Assembly: GCF_020829665.1 (NCBI RefSeq)
Contig: NZ_JAIVFT010000022.1
Location: 62,001 to 126,000 of the forward strand
DNA: 64,000 nt
Direction of reading: 5' to 3'
Source: Nostoc sp. CHAB 5824
GTDB taxonomy: Bacteria; Cyanobacteriota; Cyanobacteriia; Cyanobacteriales; Nostocaceae
Shown piece after piece: positions 52,229-61,400 of the stretch. Below the pieces are notes generated by a model. It searched no databases. It was not told the DNA's origin and saw only the letters and a list, made by a program, of their open reading frames with translations. Every line of letters starts with the position of its first letter. Positions within the stretch are counted from its first letter, which is position 1. A program made the position numbers and the translations under genes.

Positions 52229-54124
52229 TTAGAGTTTTGCAGCACAAACCCACCTATTGCGTCCTTGTTCTTTAGCTTTATACAAAGCTTTGTCGGCTGC
52301 GTTTATCAAGTCTTGAGCTGAACTTTTATCTGTTGGTCTTTGAATTGCAACACCTAAACTGACGGTCACAAAATATTGAAAGTTATTCTTCTTCTTATGG
52401 GGAATCTTTAATTCTTGAATAGATTTTTGAATCAACTTAGTTATTTTAATCGCACCTAATTCGTTTGTATTTGGCAAAATGACAATAAATTCTTCACCAC
52501 CATAACGAGCTAATAAATCGGTAGGACGCTTTAATACATCTTGTGCTGCACGAGCAACTTGTATTAAGCATTCATCCCCAGCTAGGTGTCCATAAGAATC
52601 GTTATAATCCTTGAAATAGTCAATATCAAATAGAACTAAAGATAAATAATTTTCAGTTAGTCTTAGTCGATTCCATTCCTGCTCTAAAAATTTATCAAAA
52701 CAATGACGGTTTGCGATTTGGGTTAGAGCATCTAGCTTACTAAGTTTTTCTAGCTGAGAATTTGCGAGTTCTAAAGCATGGTTCGCTTGAGCAAGTTGAT
52801 TAGCTTGAGATCGGGATTGCTCTAATAATTCGGAATGTTCTAAAGCTACATTAAACTGAGCTGCTAACTGTCGGATAAATTGAATTTCAGACGTTTCCCA
52901 TTCGCGTGAACAACGGCACTGATGAACACATAGTAATCCCCATAAAGTTTTTCCTTTCATCAGAGGTACAACAATTTGCGCCTTGATTTGAAATTGCTCT
53001 AACAGTTGAAGGTGACAATCCTTTAACCCAGCTTGATAAATATTTGATAATACCTGTATACGCCCTTGGTGATAAGCAACTGCATATTTTTCACCAAAAC
53101 AATCATCCTTCACCTTTATGGCAATCGTAGAATCGTAGTCAGGCAATACATTCTCGGAGACAAATTCCCCAGAGCTATAGTTCGATTCCGGGTCAAATCG
53201 AAAAATACCGACACGATCGCTACGGAGAGCTTTACGAATTTCTCGTGCAGTAGTTTTAAACAAGGTGTCTAGATTAAGAGATTCACGAATTTCAGCAACT
53301 AAATTAAACAGAATATCCTGTTGCTGATTCGCTTTATACAGTTCTGCTGCTTTTTGTTCTGCTTGAGCTAAAAATTCTGCTTGTTTAACTGCAAATCCTA
53401 ACTGCGTTGCAATCTGAGACAAAAACTGAATTTCTAATTTTTTCCATTCATGTAGCTGTGAGTGCTGATAAGCAGCAAGTACTCCCCACAGTTTTTTTCC
53501 AACAAAAATTGGTGCAGTTGCATAAGCTCGAATATGGAACTGTTCTAAAATTTCTAAATGGCATTGAGATAAGCCTGCTGCGTAGACATCTGAAGCAATC
53601 AAAGTTTCATTATTACGATACCGTCCACCTTGATGTTCTTGTAAATAAGAGTCACTCCAAACTGTATTTTTTCCTAATGTCTCTACATCATCCCATCCAG
53701 TCTCTGCAAACTCAAAGTCACTGACAAATTCTCCACCCCAGTTCTCATAGAAACGATAGACGGCAATCCGCTCGACACGGAGTAACTTGCAAGTTTCCTT
53801 AGTGGCTGTACGAAAAATTGTTTCTAACTCAAGAGAAGCTCGGATTTTGCTAATAACTCGGTAAAGCGCCCTTTCTTGCTCTTCTAGCTGCTGAATTTGA
53901 ACGTGTTTATCATGCAGTTGAGTTTCTAAATTACTAACACTAGGCTGTCCTAAAAGCTTACAGAGCAGATTAGCAGATACTTTCGTGATGATATGTAAAC
54001 TTTTGTATAACATTATCAGGATAATTAGAGATGAAGATAGATAGCTACAACGCTGTAGCAACGTAATTTTTCGTAGTTTATAGCCATTATCGCGCAAGGA
54101 AGTTTCGTAGTCGCTTCTCTTCAT
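52229..54124 (-). CDS. Diguanylate cyclase with two GAF domains, the second a candidate DXCF cyanobacteriochrome
   Basis: 631 aa. A weak hydrophobic N-terminal helix (~28-48), then GAF1 (~95-250), GAF2 (~275-435), a short coiled coil and GGDEF (~460-630). GAF2 has DDCF at 340-343 and AGLKDCHLQLLEQF with Cys370-His371, the two cysteines of DXCF-type cyanobacteriochromes. GAF1 has only the second (Cys188-His189 in AGLSQCHLEILEQF). The GGDEF signature is YGGEEF (541-546), with an inhibitory-site RPTD (533-536) five residues before it and metal Asp in VLFDIDYFKDYND. It should make c-di-GMP from GTP under product inhibition, possibly in response to blue/green light. No EAL domain or chromophore genes adjacent. 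Confidence 0.85.
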   Translation of the reverse strand: MKRSDYETSLRDNGYKLRKITLLQRCSYLSSSLIILIMLYKSLHIITKVSANLLCKLLGQPSVSNLETQLHDKHVQIQQLEEQERALYRVISKIRASLELETIFRTATKETCKLLRVERIAVYRFYENWGGEFVSDFEFAETGWDDVETLGKNTVWSDSYLQEHQGGRYRNNETLIASDVYAAGLSQCHLEILEQFHIRAYATAPIFVGKKLWGVLAAYQHSQLHEWKKLEIQFLSQIATQLGFAVKQAEFLAQAEQKAAELYKANQQQDILFNLVAEIRESLNLDTLFKTTAREIRKALRSDRVGIFRFDPESNYSSGEFVSENVLPDYDSTIAIKVKDDCFGEKYAVAYHQGRIQVLSNIYQAGLKDCHLQLLEQFQIKAQIVVPLMKGKTLWGLLCVHQCRCSREWETSEIQFIRQLAAQFNVALEHSELLEQSRSQANQLAQANHALELANSQLEKLSKLDALTQIANRHCFDKFLEQEWNRLRLTENYLSLVLFDIDYFKDYNDSYGHLAGDECLIQVARAAQDVLKRPTDLLARYGGEEFIVILPNTNELGAIKITKLIQKSIQELKIPHKKKNNFQYFVTVSLGVAIQRPTDKSSAQDLINAADKALYKAKEQGRNRWVCAAKL

Positions 54125-54612
54125 CTGACTTTTCCTGTTAAGTCTTAAAAAGCTTGCTCACATCACAAAGGATTCTGGATAAAGCACAGCATATACAGTG
54201 CAATAATTATCATTATCGCCAAAGTATCTGATAGCTTAAATATGAAATGAAAAAGTATTGTAACTACAGAATAAATTTGTAAAAAGTAAAGCTCGATTCT
54301 TAGGTAAATTCAATTATCAAACAAGTAATCAAATTCAGCAAACCGAAAATTTCTGCGATTGACAAAGGTCAAGCAGATGACCCCATTAAGTACTTTGCTG
54401 CAAAAGAGAATCAAGATTTAGAGTGGTCAAAGCCAAGACAATACGGTTCGGATAAGCAGGGGAGGCAGGGGAGGCAGGGGAAGCAAGAATAGTGATTTAT
54501 ATCAATAATTTCGTGAAATGATATCACTACCATCCCAAAGGCGCGATGGCGTACCCGCCCTTTCCGGTGGCGATCGCTAAATTGAGTCGCTTACCTTGGG
54601 CAGTCTTAAAGC
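54125..54612. other. Intergenic region with a possible coding remnant
   Basis: A frame without start codon is open from 54304 to about 54490 (reads KGQADDPIKYFAAKENQDL in its middle) and then runs into GGGGAGGCAGGGGAGGCAG repeats. Its composition looks protein-like, but I cannot name a family. The final 100 bp contain GCGTACCCGCC and HIP1-rich repeats. Confidence 0.3.
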
Positions 54613-56952
54613 TTACTCAGTCATACTGTCCGCAGGTAAAAACTCTTTCAAGGCTTCTGCCTCACCAGCTTTCACCACTGGGACGGAAAGGGGTATTTTA
54701 CTGGCGACGATAAATAACTGTTGTAGTTGACTCAGGCCTGTTAAGCCACCACATAATAATACTTGGTCACCAACTCGCAAGTCCATGCCGCCATCAGGAT
54801 AACGGATAAACTTGCCATCGCGCCGGATCGCCTGTACCTGCACTCCAAATTGCTTGGCAATATCTAAATCTGCAAGGGTTTTACCTAGTGTTGGCGCATC
54901 TGCATTAACTGTAACCCACTGACAAGCACTATTTTCTCCGGGAACAGCCGCTTGTCCCTTAGCGAATTCTGCCAAAGCCGCCAGTTCTTCATCTGCTCCC
55001 ACTACCAGTAGGCGATCGCCTTCTTCCAATTTGGTTTGATTATTGGGATAATCGATTTCATCGCCGTTAGCGCGGCGAATTGCCATCAAACTCGCTCCTG
55101 TTAAGTAGCGCATATCTGCTTCTTCTATGCTCATGCCAATTAAGGGCGAATTAGATGGTAGAGGATACCAGCGCTGATTTAGATCGCGAGTTGCTTGGCG
55201 CAAATCACGAGCAACTTCAGTGGCAGAACGCTCTGGGCGAAAATCTAAATAATGATCGTTGCGGATTTGCTGCATTTCCCGTTGGACGACAGCTGGCGAC
55301 AACAAGCCTAAGCTAGTTAATAAATGAGTTGCCATTTCTAAGCTGGCTTCAAACTCTGGTTGCACAACTTCTTTCGCTCCCAATTGATACAGCACTTCAA
55401 TATTTTTATCCTGGGTAGCACGGACAACCAAATCTAATTCTGGGCGCAATTCTAGAGCGCGTTTCAAGCAAAGACGGGTACTCATCGGGTCTGGAAGTGC
55501 GATCGCCATTCCTTTGGCATGATTTACCCCGGCAGTTTCTAGAACATGTAAACTCACGCAATTGCCATAGACATAAGACACCCCAGCCTCACGCAACTGC
55601 TGAATTCTACTCTCTGATTGGTCGATTACTACCACAGGTAGGTCGTGTTGTAGCAATAACTTCACTAAATTTTTGCCGACTCGCCCATAGCCACAGACTA
55701 CCAGATGGTCTTTGAAGGGCAAATCTTCCGACATGTCCCGTACCTGATCTTCTTGTAAATACGGTTTCAACCAAGGCATTGATTCGGCAAAGTTAAATAA
55801 AAATGGCACTAACCGCAGGACAAAGGGAGTAAGCATGAGAGTGACTGCGGTGGTTCCCAAAATTAATAAGTATATCTGCCGGGACACCAGCCCCAAAGAC
55901 TGCCCTTCGCTGGCGAGAACAAAGGAAAATTCCCCAATTTGCGCCAGTCCCAAACCAGCGATTATGGCTGTTTTCAAAGGGTAGCCAAACAGCTTTACTA
56001 GGGGCGTGATAATCAAAAATTTACCTACGAAAACTAGTGCTACCAGTCCTAAAATCAATTCCAGGTTGTTCCACAAAAACACTGGGTCAATTAACATCCC
56101 AATAGCGGCAAAAAATAAACTGGCAAAGATATCTCGCAGTGGTTCGACATAAGTTAAAGTTTGATCAGCGTACTCCACCTCAGAAATCATCAAACCCGCG
56201 ACAAATGCCCCCATCTCAATCGACAGCCCCAAATGCTCTGTCAATAGGGCAATGCCCAAACACAGGGCTACAACCCCTAATAAAAATAGTTCTCGGCTTT
56301 CGGTACGGGCTAGCAATCGCAACAAAGGCGGTATCAACCAAATCCCCGCAGCTACTGCCCCAGCAGCGAATAAACCAATCCACAGCAGTGCTGTCAGCAC
56401 GGCGATACCAATAGTTTCTGCTGGTTGGTTGAGGGCTGGTAAGACTGCTAACATCAGTCCCAGTGCTAAGTCCTGTACTACCAAAATCCCCAGCATCACT
56501 TGCCCGTGAGGCGTTTCTGTTTCGTTGCGCTCCATCAAGCACTTAAGGACAACTGCTGTGGAAGACAAAGACAGAATACACCCTAAAAACATGCCCTTAG
56601 CAGGTAAGGCTCCCCAGGCTCCGGTTAACCCGCATACTAAAACTGTGACCAAAATTGTCAGAGCAATCTGAAGTCCACCTCCGCCAAGAGCGATCGCTTT
56701 TACCTTCTTGAGTTCCGCAAAGGAAAATTCCACACCCAAGGCGAATAGCAAAAAGGCGACGCCGAACTGTGCCAGAGTCTCTACTTGAATAAGTTCTTTA
56801 ATCAATCCCAGTCCGGCTGGGCCAATGATCATGCCGCCAATGAGATAGCCTAGCAGCACGGGTTGTCGCAAAAGTGCCGCCAACAGTCCACCACAGGCTG
56901 CAACGCCTAGAACTAAAACTAAATCAACAATTAGCCTAAAATCTTCTTGCAC
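54613..56952 (-). CDS. Monovalent cation:proton antiporter (CPA2, KefB-type) with RCK domains
   Basis: 779 aa. About twelve membrane segments in residues 1-395 (LLGYLIGGMIIGPAGLG, FLLFALGVEFS, LSLSSTAVVLKCLMER, GLGLAQIGEFSFVLASEGQ), then an RCK_N/TrkA-N Rossmann domain (~415-530; HLVVCGYGRVGKNLVKLL) and two TrkA-C domains (~620-690 and ~695-760; GASLMAIRRANGDEI, GVQVQAIRRDGKFIRYPDG). It would exchange K+ or Na+ for H+ across a membrane, controlled by nucleotide binding to the RCK domain. No operon partner. Start at 56952 gives a normal N-terminus (MQEDFRLIVDLVLVLG). Confidence 0.93.
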   Translation of the reverse strand: MQEDFRLIVDLVLVLGVAACGGLLAALLRQPVLLGYLIGGMIIGPAGLGLIKELIQVETLAQFGVAFLLFALGVEFSFAELKKVKAIALGGGGLQIALTILVTVLVCGLTGAWGALPAKGMFLGCILSLSSTAVVLKCLMERNETETPHGQVMLGILVVQDLALGLMLAVLPALNQPAETIGIAVLTALLWIGLFAAGAVAAGIWLIPPLLRLLARTESRELFLLGVVALCLGIALLTEHLGLSIEMGAFVAGLMISEVEYADQTLTYVEPLRDIFASLFFAAIGMLIDPVFLWNNLELILGLVALVFVGKFLIITPLVKLFGYPLKTAIIAGLGLAQIGEFSFVLASEGQSLGLVSRQIYLLILGTTAVTLMLTPFVLRLVPFLFNFAESMPWLKPYLQEDQVRDMSEDLPFKDHLVVCGYGRVGKNLVKLLLQHDLPVVVIDQSESRIQQLREAGVSYVYGNCVSLHVLETAGVNHAKGMAIALPDPMSTRLCLKRALELRPELDLVVRATQDKNIEVLYQLGAKEVVQPEFEASLEMATHLLTSLGLLSPAVVQREMQQIRNDHYLDFRPERSATEVARDLRQATRDLNQRWYPLPSNSPLIGMSIEEADMRYLTGASLMAIRRANGDEIDYPNNQTKLEEGDRLLVVGADEELAALAEFAKGQAAVPGENSACQWVTVNADAPTLGKTLADLDIAKQFGVQVQAIRRDGKFIRYPDGGMDLRVGDQVLLCGGLTGLSQLQQLFIVASKIPLSVPVVKAGEAEALKEFLPADSMTE

Positions 56953-57356
56953 CAGTTTTAAAAGAACTATTAATTAAGACCTATTAATTCAGCATACAAA
57001 CTTTTATGATCTCAAGCAGCTTGTTTGGTGAAGGGGCGACAGAATTTGCAGGGGAGCAGGGGGCTAGGGGGCAGGGCAATATGGTTCGGTTGATCCCCCC
57101 GCCTGCGGCGACCCCCTTAAAAAGGGGGTAAAAGAAGGTTATAAGCCCCCCTTTTTAAGGGGGGTTGGGGGGATCAAAAGCCTGCGGCAAGCCGCTTTGC
57201 GTCTACGTTAAAAAAACTGACTTTGATAAAGAGTTTTAGCCTTAACCCAAGCGTATTGCTATATCAACCTTTTTGAAGGTATCTTGAATTACGAGTATCA
57301 AAGACTCATTGCTGCATGATGAAATGCGTCTCTTCTGTCCCAATGCCCCATGCCCA
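56953..57356. repeat. Intergenic region with a GATCCCCCC inverted repeat
   Basis: GATCCCCCC (57092) and GGGGGGATC (ending 57175) bound an 84 bp inverted structure that contains CCCCCTTAAAAAGGGGG twice, the same family as the repeat inside the 45.6 kb MITE. The last part (57240-57270) resembles 49079-49110. No gene. Confidence 0.7.
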
Positions 57357-58340
57357 TTAAATTCTAGGCGAACCAAGTGCCCCCAGTAGCAGCAGTGACC
57401 ACGGCACTTTAATATCAGGTATGAGCCATGAATACTTTCGTAGTACAGGTAACGCAGCTGGCAGTACAAAACGCAGAGAACGTAGCGATGCAGGCTGATA
57501 GCCATTTTCATCTACAATTCCATATTGTTTGGCTAGTTCAGCAACAATCTGCACACGTCCTGTACGGCGCATGAGATTTGGCTCACAAGCAAGTGCAGCA
57601 ATCACCCGTCCAGTGAATAAAGGAGTTTCCCAGTTGTAGCGATCGCTCAGAAATGAATTATTCTTTTGGGTAGCATTGGTTTGATTCATTTCAGAAGCAA
57701 AACGGGAAAAAAGCTCAGTACCAACAATACCTGGCCAAATTGAAACAGAAGCGACATTATGGGGTTTTAATTCAACAGCCATATCGGCTGCTAGGCGATC
57801 GCAAGCTGCTTTGCCAACACCATATACTGTCTTAAAAAGATAAAACATACTACCCCACGAGGAAATGGTGCAAATCAGTCCAGAGTGACGCTTGGTCATC
57901 ATTCGGGCAGCAAAAACACTCGCAACATAGTGGCTACGAAGACCAACGTTATTGCTAGCATCCCAAATACTTGGTTCACAATCCCAAAAGGGCTGCCCAT
58001 AGGCGTCTTTTAATGCTTGAACTCCTGAATAAGCATTATTCACGAGTAGGTCGAGTTGTCCATCTTGCTCATCTTGGATGCGCTCAAACAATAAACGCAC
58101 CTGCTCATCGTCGCTGTGGTCTACTTGCACAGGAATGCACACACCACCGGCTTCCTCTATGGCTGATTGGGTTTCACTAAGACTCCCTGAAACCGCATCA
58201 CTGGAAGAGTTGTTGAGGCTGCGCCCGGTAACATATACAGTTGCCCCAGCCTCACCCAAGCCAATAGCAATTCCCCTACCAATCCCCCGCGTAGCACCTG
58301 TTACCAATGCCACTCTACCCCCAAGCTGTTTCATTTTCAT
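57357..58340 (-). CDS. Short-chain dehydrogenase/reductase (DHRS1-like)
   Basis: 327 aa, classical SDR. Cofactor motif TGATRGIGRGIA with the following VTGRS (Arg suggests NADP(H)), NNAYSG, catalytic ISSWGS and YGVGK (Tyr and Lys), then VASVSIWPGIVGTELF. The C-terminal ~70 residues extend past the usual SDR fold with a hydrophobic stretch (VPWSLLLLGALGSPRI) that might contact membranes, as in DHRS1-type proteins. The substrate is unknown. It lies 81 bp downstream of the poly-HAMP kinase on the same strand, separated by a polypyrimidine repeat. Confidence 0.88.
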   Translation of the reverse strand: MKMKQLGGRVALVTGATRGIGRGIAIGLGEAGATVYVTGRSLNNSSSDAVSGSLSETQSAIEEAGGVCIPVQVDHSDDEQVRLLFERIQDEQDGQLDLLVNNAYSGVQALKDAYGQPFWDCEPSIWDASNNVGLRSHYVASVFAARMMTKRHSGLICTISSWGSMFYLFKTVYGVGKAACDRLAADMAVELKPHNVASVSIWPGIVGTELFSRFASEMNQTNATQKNNSFLSDRYNWETPLFTGRVIAALACEPNLMRRTGRVQIVAELAKQYGIVDENGYQPASLRSLRFVLPAALPVLRKYSWLIPDIKVPWSLLLLGALGSPRI

Positions 58341-58353
58341 GATCGCTTTTCTC

Positions 58354-58421
58354 TTCCCCCTTTGCTCCCCCTGCCTCCCCTGCTCCCCCTGCCTCCCCTG
58401 CCTCCCCTGCTCCCCCTGCGA
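58354..58421. repeat. CCCCTGCCTCCCCTGCTCC tandem tract
   Basis: Eight or so imperfect CCCCTGCCTC/CCCCTGCTCC decamer units between the SDR start and the kinase stop codon. Copy number in such tracts is likely unstable. Confidence 0.8.
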
Positions 58422-61400
58422 TTAACGGTATAGCCACACACGCAATAGTGAAAGCAGTTGCTCAGTATCCACAGGTTTGGTGATGTAGTCCGATGCACCG
58501 GCTTCAATACACTTCTCGCGATCGCCTTGCATAGCTTTAGCGGTCAGGGCAATAATCGGCAAAGATTGAAATTGCTCGTTTTGGCGGATTAAGCGTGTTG
58601 TTTCGTAACCATCCATTTCTGGCATCATTACGTCCATCAAAACGACATCAATATCTGGTGTAGTTTCCAACAGGGTAATCCCTTCTCTGCCGTTTTCAGC
58701 ATATAAAACCTGTATTTGATAACGCTCCAGCATACTTGTCAGCGCAAAGATGTTACGCACATCGTCGTCTACAATTAGCGCTTTTTTGCCAGCGAGTAAG
58801 TAGTCTATGGAATGCAGTTGTTCAAGTATTTGTCGCTTGGGTGCAGGTAAATTTGCTTGGATTCGGTGTAAAAATAATGCTGTTTCATCGAGGAGACGTT
58901 CGGGCGATCGCACATCTTTAATGATGATTGTTTCGGCAATCCGCCGGAGTTCTGTTTCTTGAACTTTGCTAATTTCTCTACCTGTGTAGACAATAATTGG
59001 TAAATTTTTGCCGTGAGGTAGAAGCTTTATCTGCTCAATTAGTTCAAACCCGGTCATGTCGGGTAGCCCTAAATCGAGAACGAGGCAATCAAAATGCTGG
59101 GAGCGAACAGCTTCTAAGGCTGCTGTACCAGTGCCCACAGCAGTAGTACAAACATCGCTGTTCCCAATCAACTCAACAATACTAAGCCGTTGAGTGTCGT
59201 CGTCTTCAACTACTAACAAATTTTTCACCTGGCGCTCAACAAAACCTTTAATTTTGGCCAACGCCTCGGATATTGTCTCGCTGGTTAAAGGCTTTTGCAG
59301 ATATGCGATCGCTCCTAGTTGCAAACCGCGTTGTCTCCCTTCCTCAACTGTCATGATATGTACAGGAATGTGACGGGTATTTGGGTCATGCTTCAGACGA
59401 TCTAATACCGTCCAACCATCCATTTCTGGCAACCTGATATCTAGCAAAATGGCTGAAGGCTGGAATTGCTGCGCTAGCATCAAACCTGTACTACCTGTTT
59501 GGGCAGTGATTACCTTGAATCCGTGCTGTTGCGCCATATCTAGAAGGATACGCGCAAAATTAATGTCATCCTCGACAATTAATAACACGCGATCGCCTCT
59601 TTCAATAGTAGTGCGATCATCACTCAGCAGTGGTGTTAACGGTAGCGGAGCGTTTAGCCCGTCCTGAGTGGCGAGCGCTGGTTGAGGAGCCAGGAGTGAG
59701 GAGTTAGGAGTGGGGAGTATGGATGTAGAATCAGGAATCAATTGTGGGAAAAAGAACGTAAAGGTGCTACCTTGACCTGGTTGACTGACCAGTTTAATTT
59801 CGCCGCCAAAGAGACGAGCGATTTCGCGGCTAATTGATAAACCCAATCCGGTGCCGCCGTATCTCCGACTGGTAGAGCCATCGGCTTGCTGAAATGCCTC
59901 GAAAATAACTTTCTGCTTGTCGGGGGCAATGCCAATACCTGTATCGCTGACTGAGAAGGCAATGACATTTTGGGCGCGATTCAAAATAACTTGGTCGCTG
60001 CTCCACCCCTGCTTCGCTACCGCAATCCGCAAGCGTACTTCCCCTTGCTCTGTAAATTTAAAAGCGTTGGAGAGCAGATTTTTCAACACCTGTTGTAAGC
60101 GTTTGACATCTGTATAGATGGTTGTAGGCAATTCGGGAGTAAATTCAATTGCGAAGGCAAGTCCTTTGCTTTGAGCTATTTGCCGAAAGGTGCGCTCAAT
60201 CTGATCGCCCAACTCTGTCAATGGCATTTGGGTCATGTCAATCGACATAGTTCCAGATTCAATTTTAGCGAGATCCAGAATGTCGTTGATTAACGCTAAT
60301 AAATCAGTACCTGCTGAGTAAATTGTCTGGCTGTATTCAACTTGCTTGGCAGTCAGGTTGTGATCAATGTTATCTGCCAATAACTTCGCCAAAATCAACA
60401 AGCTGTTTAGCGGTGTCCGCAGTTCATGGGACATATTAGCGAGAAATTCTGATTTGTATTTTGAAGAAAGGGCAAGTTGTTCAGCCTTGTCTTCCAAAGA
60501 GAGTCTTGCTTGTTCGATTTCCCGATTTTTGCGCTCGACTTCTTTCTTTTGCATAGCTAACAACTCTGCCTTTTCTTCTAACTCAGCGTTGGTTTGTTGT
60601 AATTCCTCTTGCTGTCCTTTGAGTAAATCCTCAGAGGTTTTGAGTGATTGGGCTTGCTGTTCTAAGCGCTTGTTGGTTTCCCGGAGTTCATTTTGCTGGG
60701 TTTGGAGTTCTTCAGCTAAAGATTGCGACTGCTTAAGTAATTCTTCAGTTCGCATAGAAGCTGCGATCGTGTTGAGGACGATCGCTATACTTTCGGTAAG
60801 CTGGTCGAAGAATGTCAGATGAATTTCGCTAAAGCGGCGGAAGGATGCTAATTCTATGACTGCTGTTACCTGTCCTTCAAAGAGTACAGGTAACACCACG
60901 GCATTAAGTGGAGACGCTTCTCCTAAACCAGAGGCAATTCTGACATAATCACTTGGCACGTCGGTCAACAGAATGCGCTCTTTTTCTAAAGCGCATTGTC
61001 CCACCAAACCTTCACCCAAGTGGAAGCGGTTAGCCAGATGTCTGCGTTCGCGGTAAGCGTAGCTACTAATTAGTTTCAAATACGCTGTATTTTCCCCAGA
61101 GTCCATGAGGAAGAATACGCCGTGTTGCGCTCCTACTAAGGGTGCTAGTTCTGAGAGAATCAGTTTAGATACGGTTTCCAAGTCTCGCTGCCCTTGGAGC
61201 ATTCGGGTAAACTTGGCTAGGTTAGTTTTCAACCAATCTTGTTCGGTGTTTTTCTGCGTTGTCTCCCGCAGGTTGGCAATCATCTGGTTGATGTTGTCTT
61301 TGAGTATCGCTACTTCCCCTAGTGCTTCGACGGCAATTGAACGAGTTAAATCGCCCTTAGTTACAGCTGTAGCAACTTCTGCGATCGCTCGCAACTGAGT

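Noticed and set aside
52028..52321. 97-codon open frame on the + strand
   Set aside because: It reads the hfq-like remnant out of frame and then repeat DNA and the antisense of the GGDEF gene; no independent coding support.
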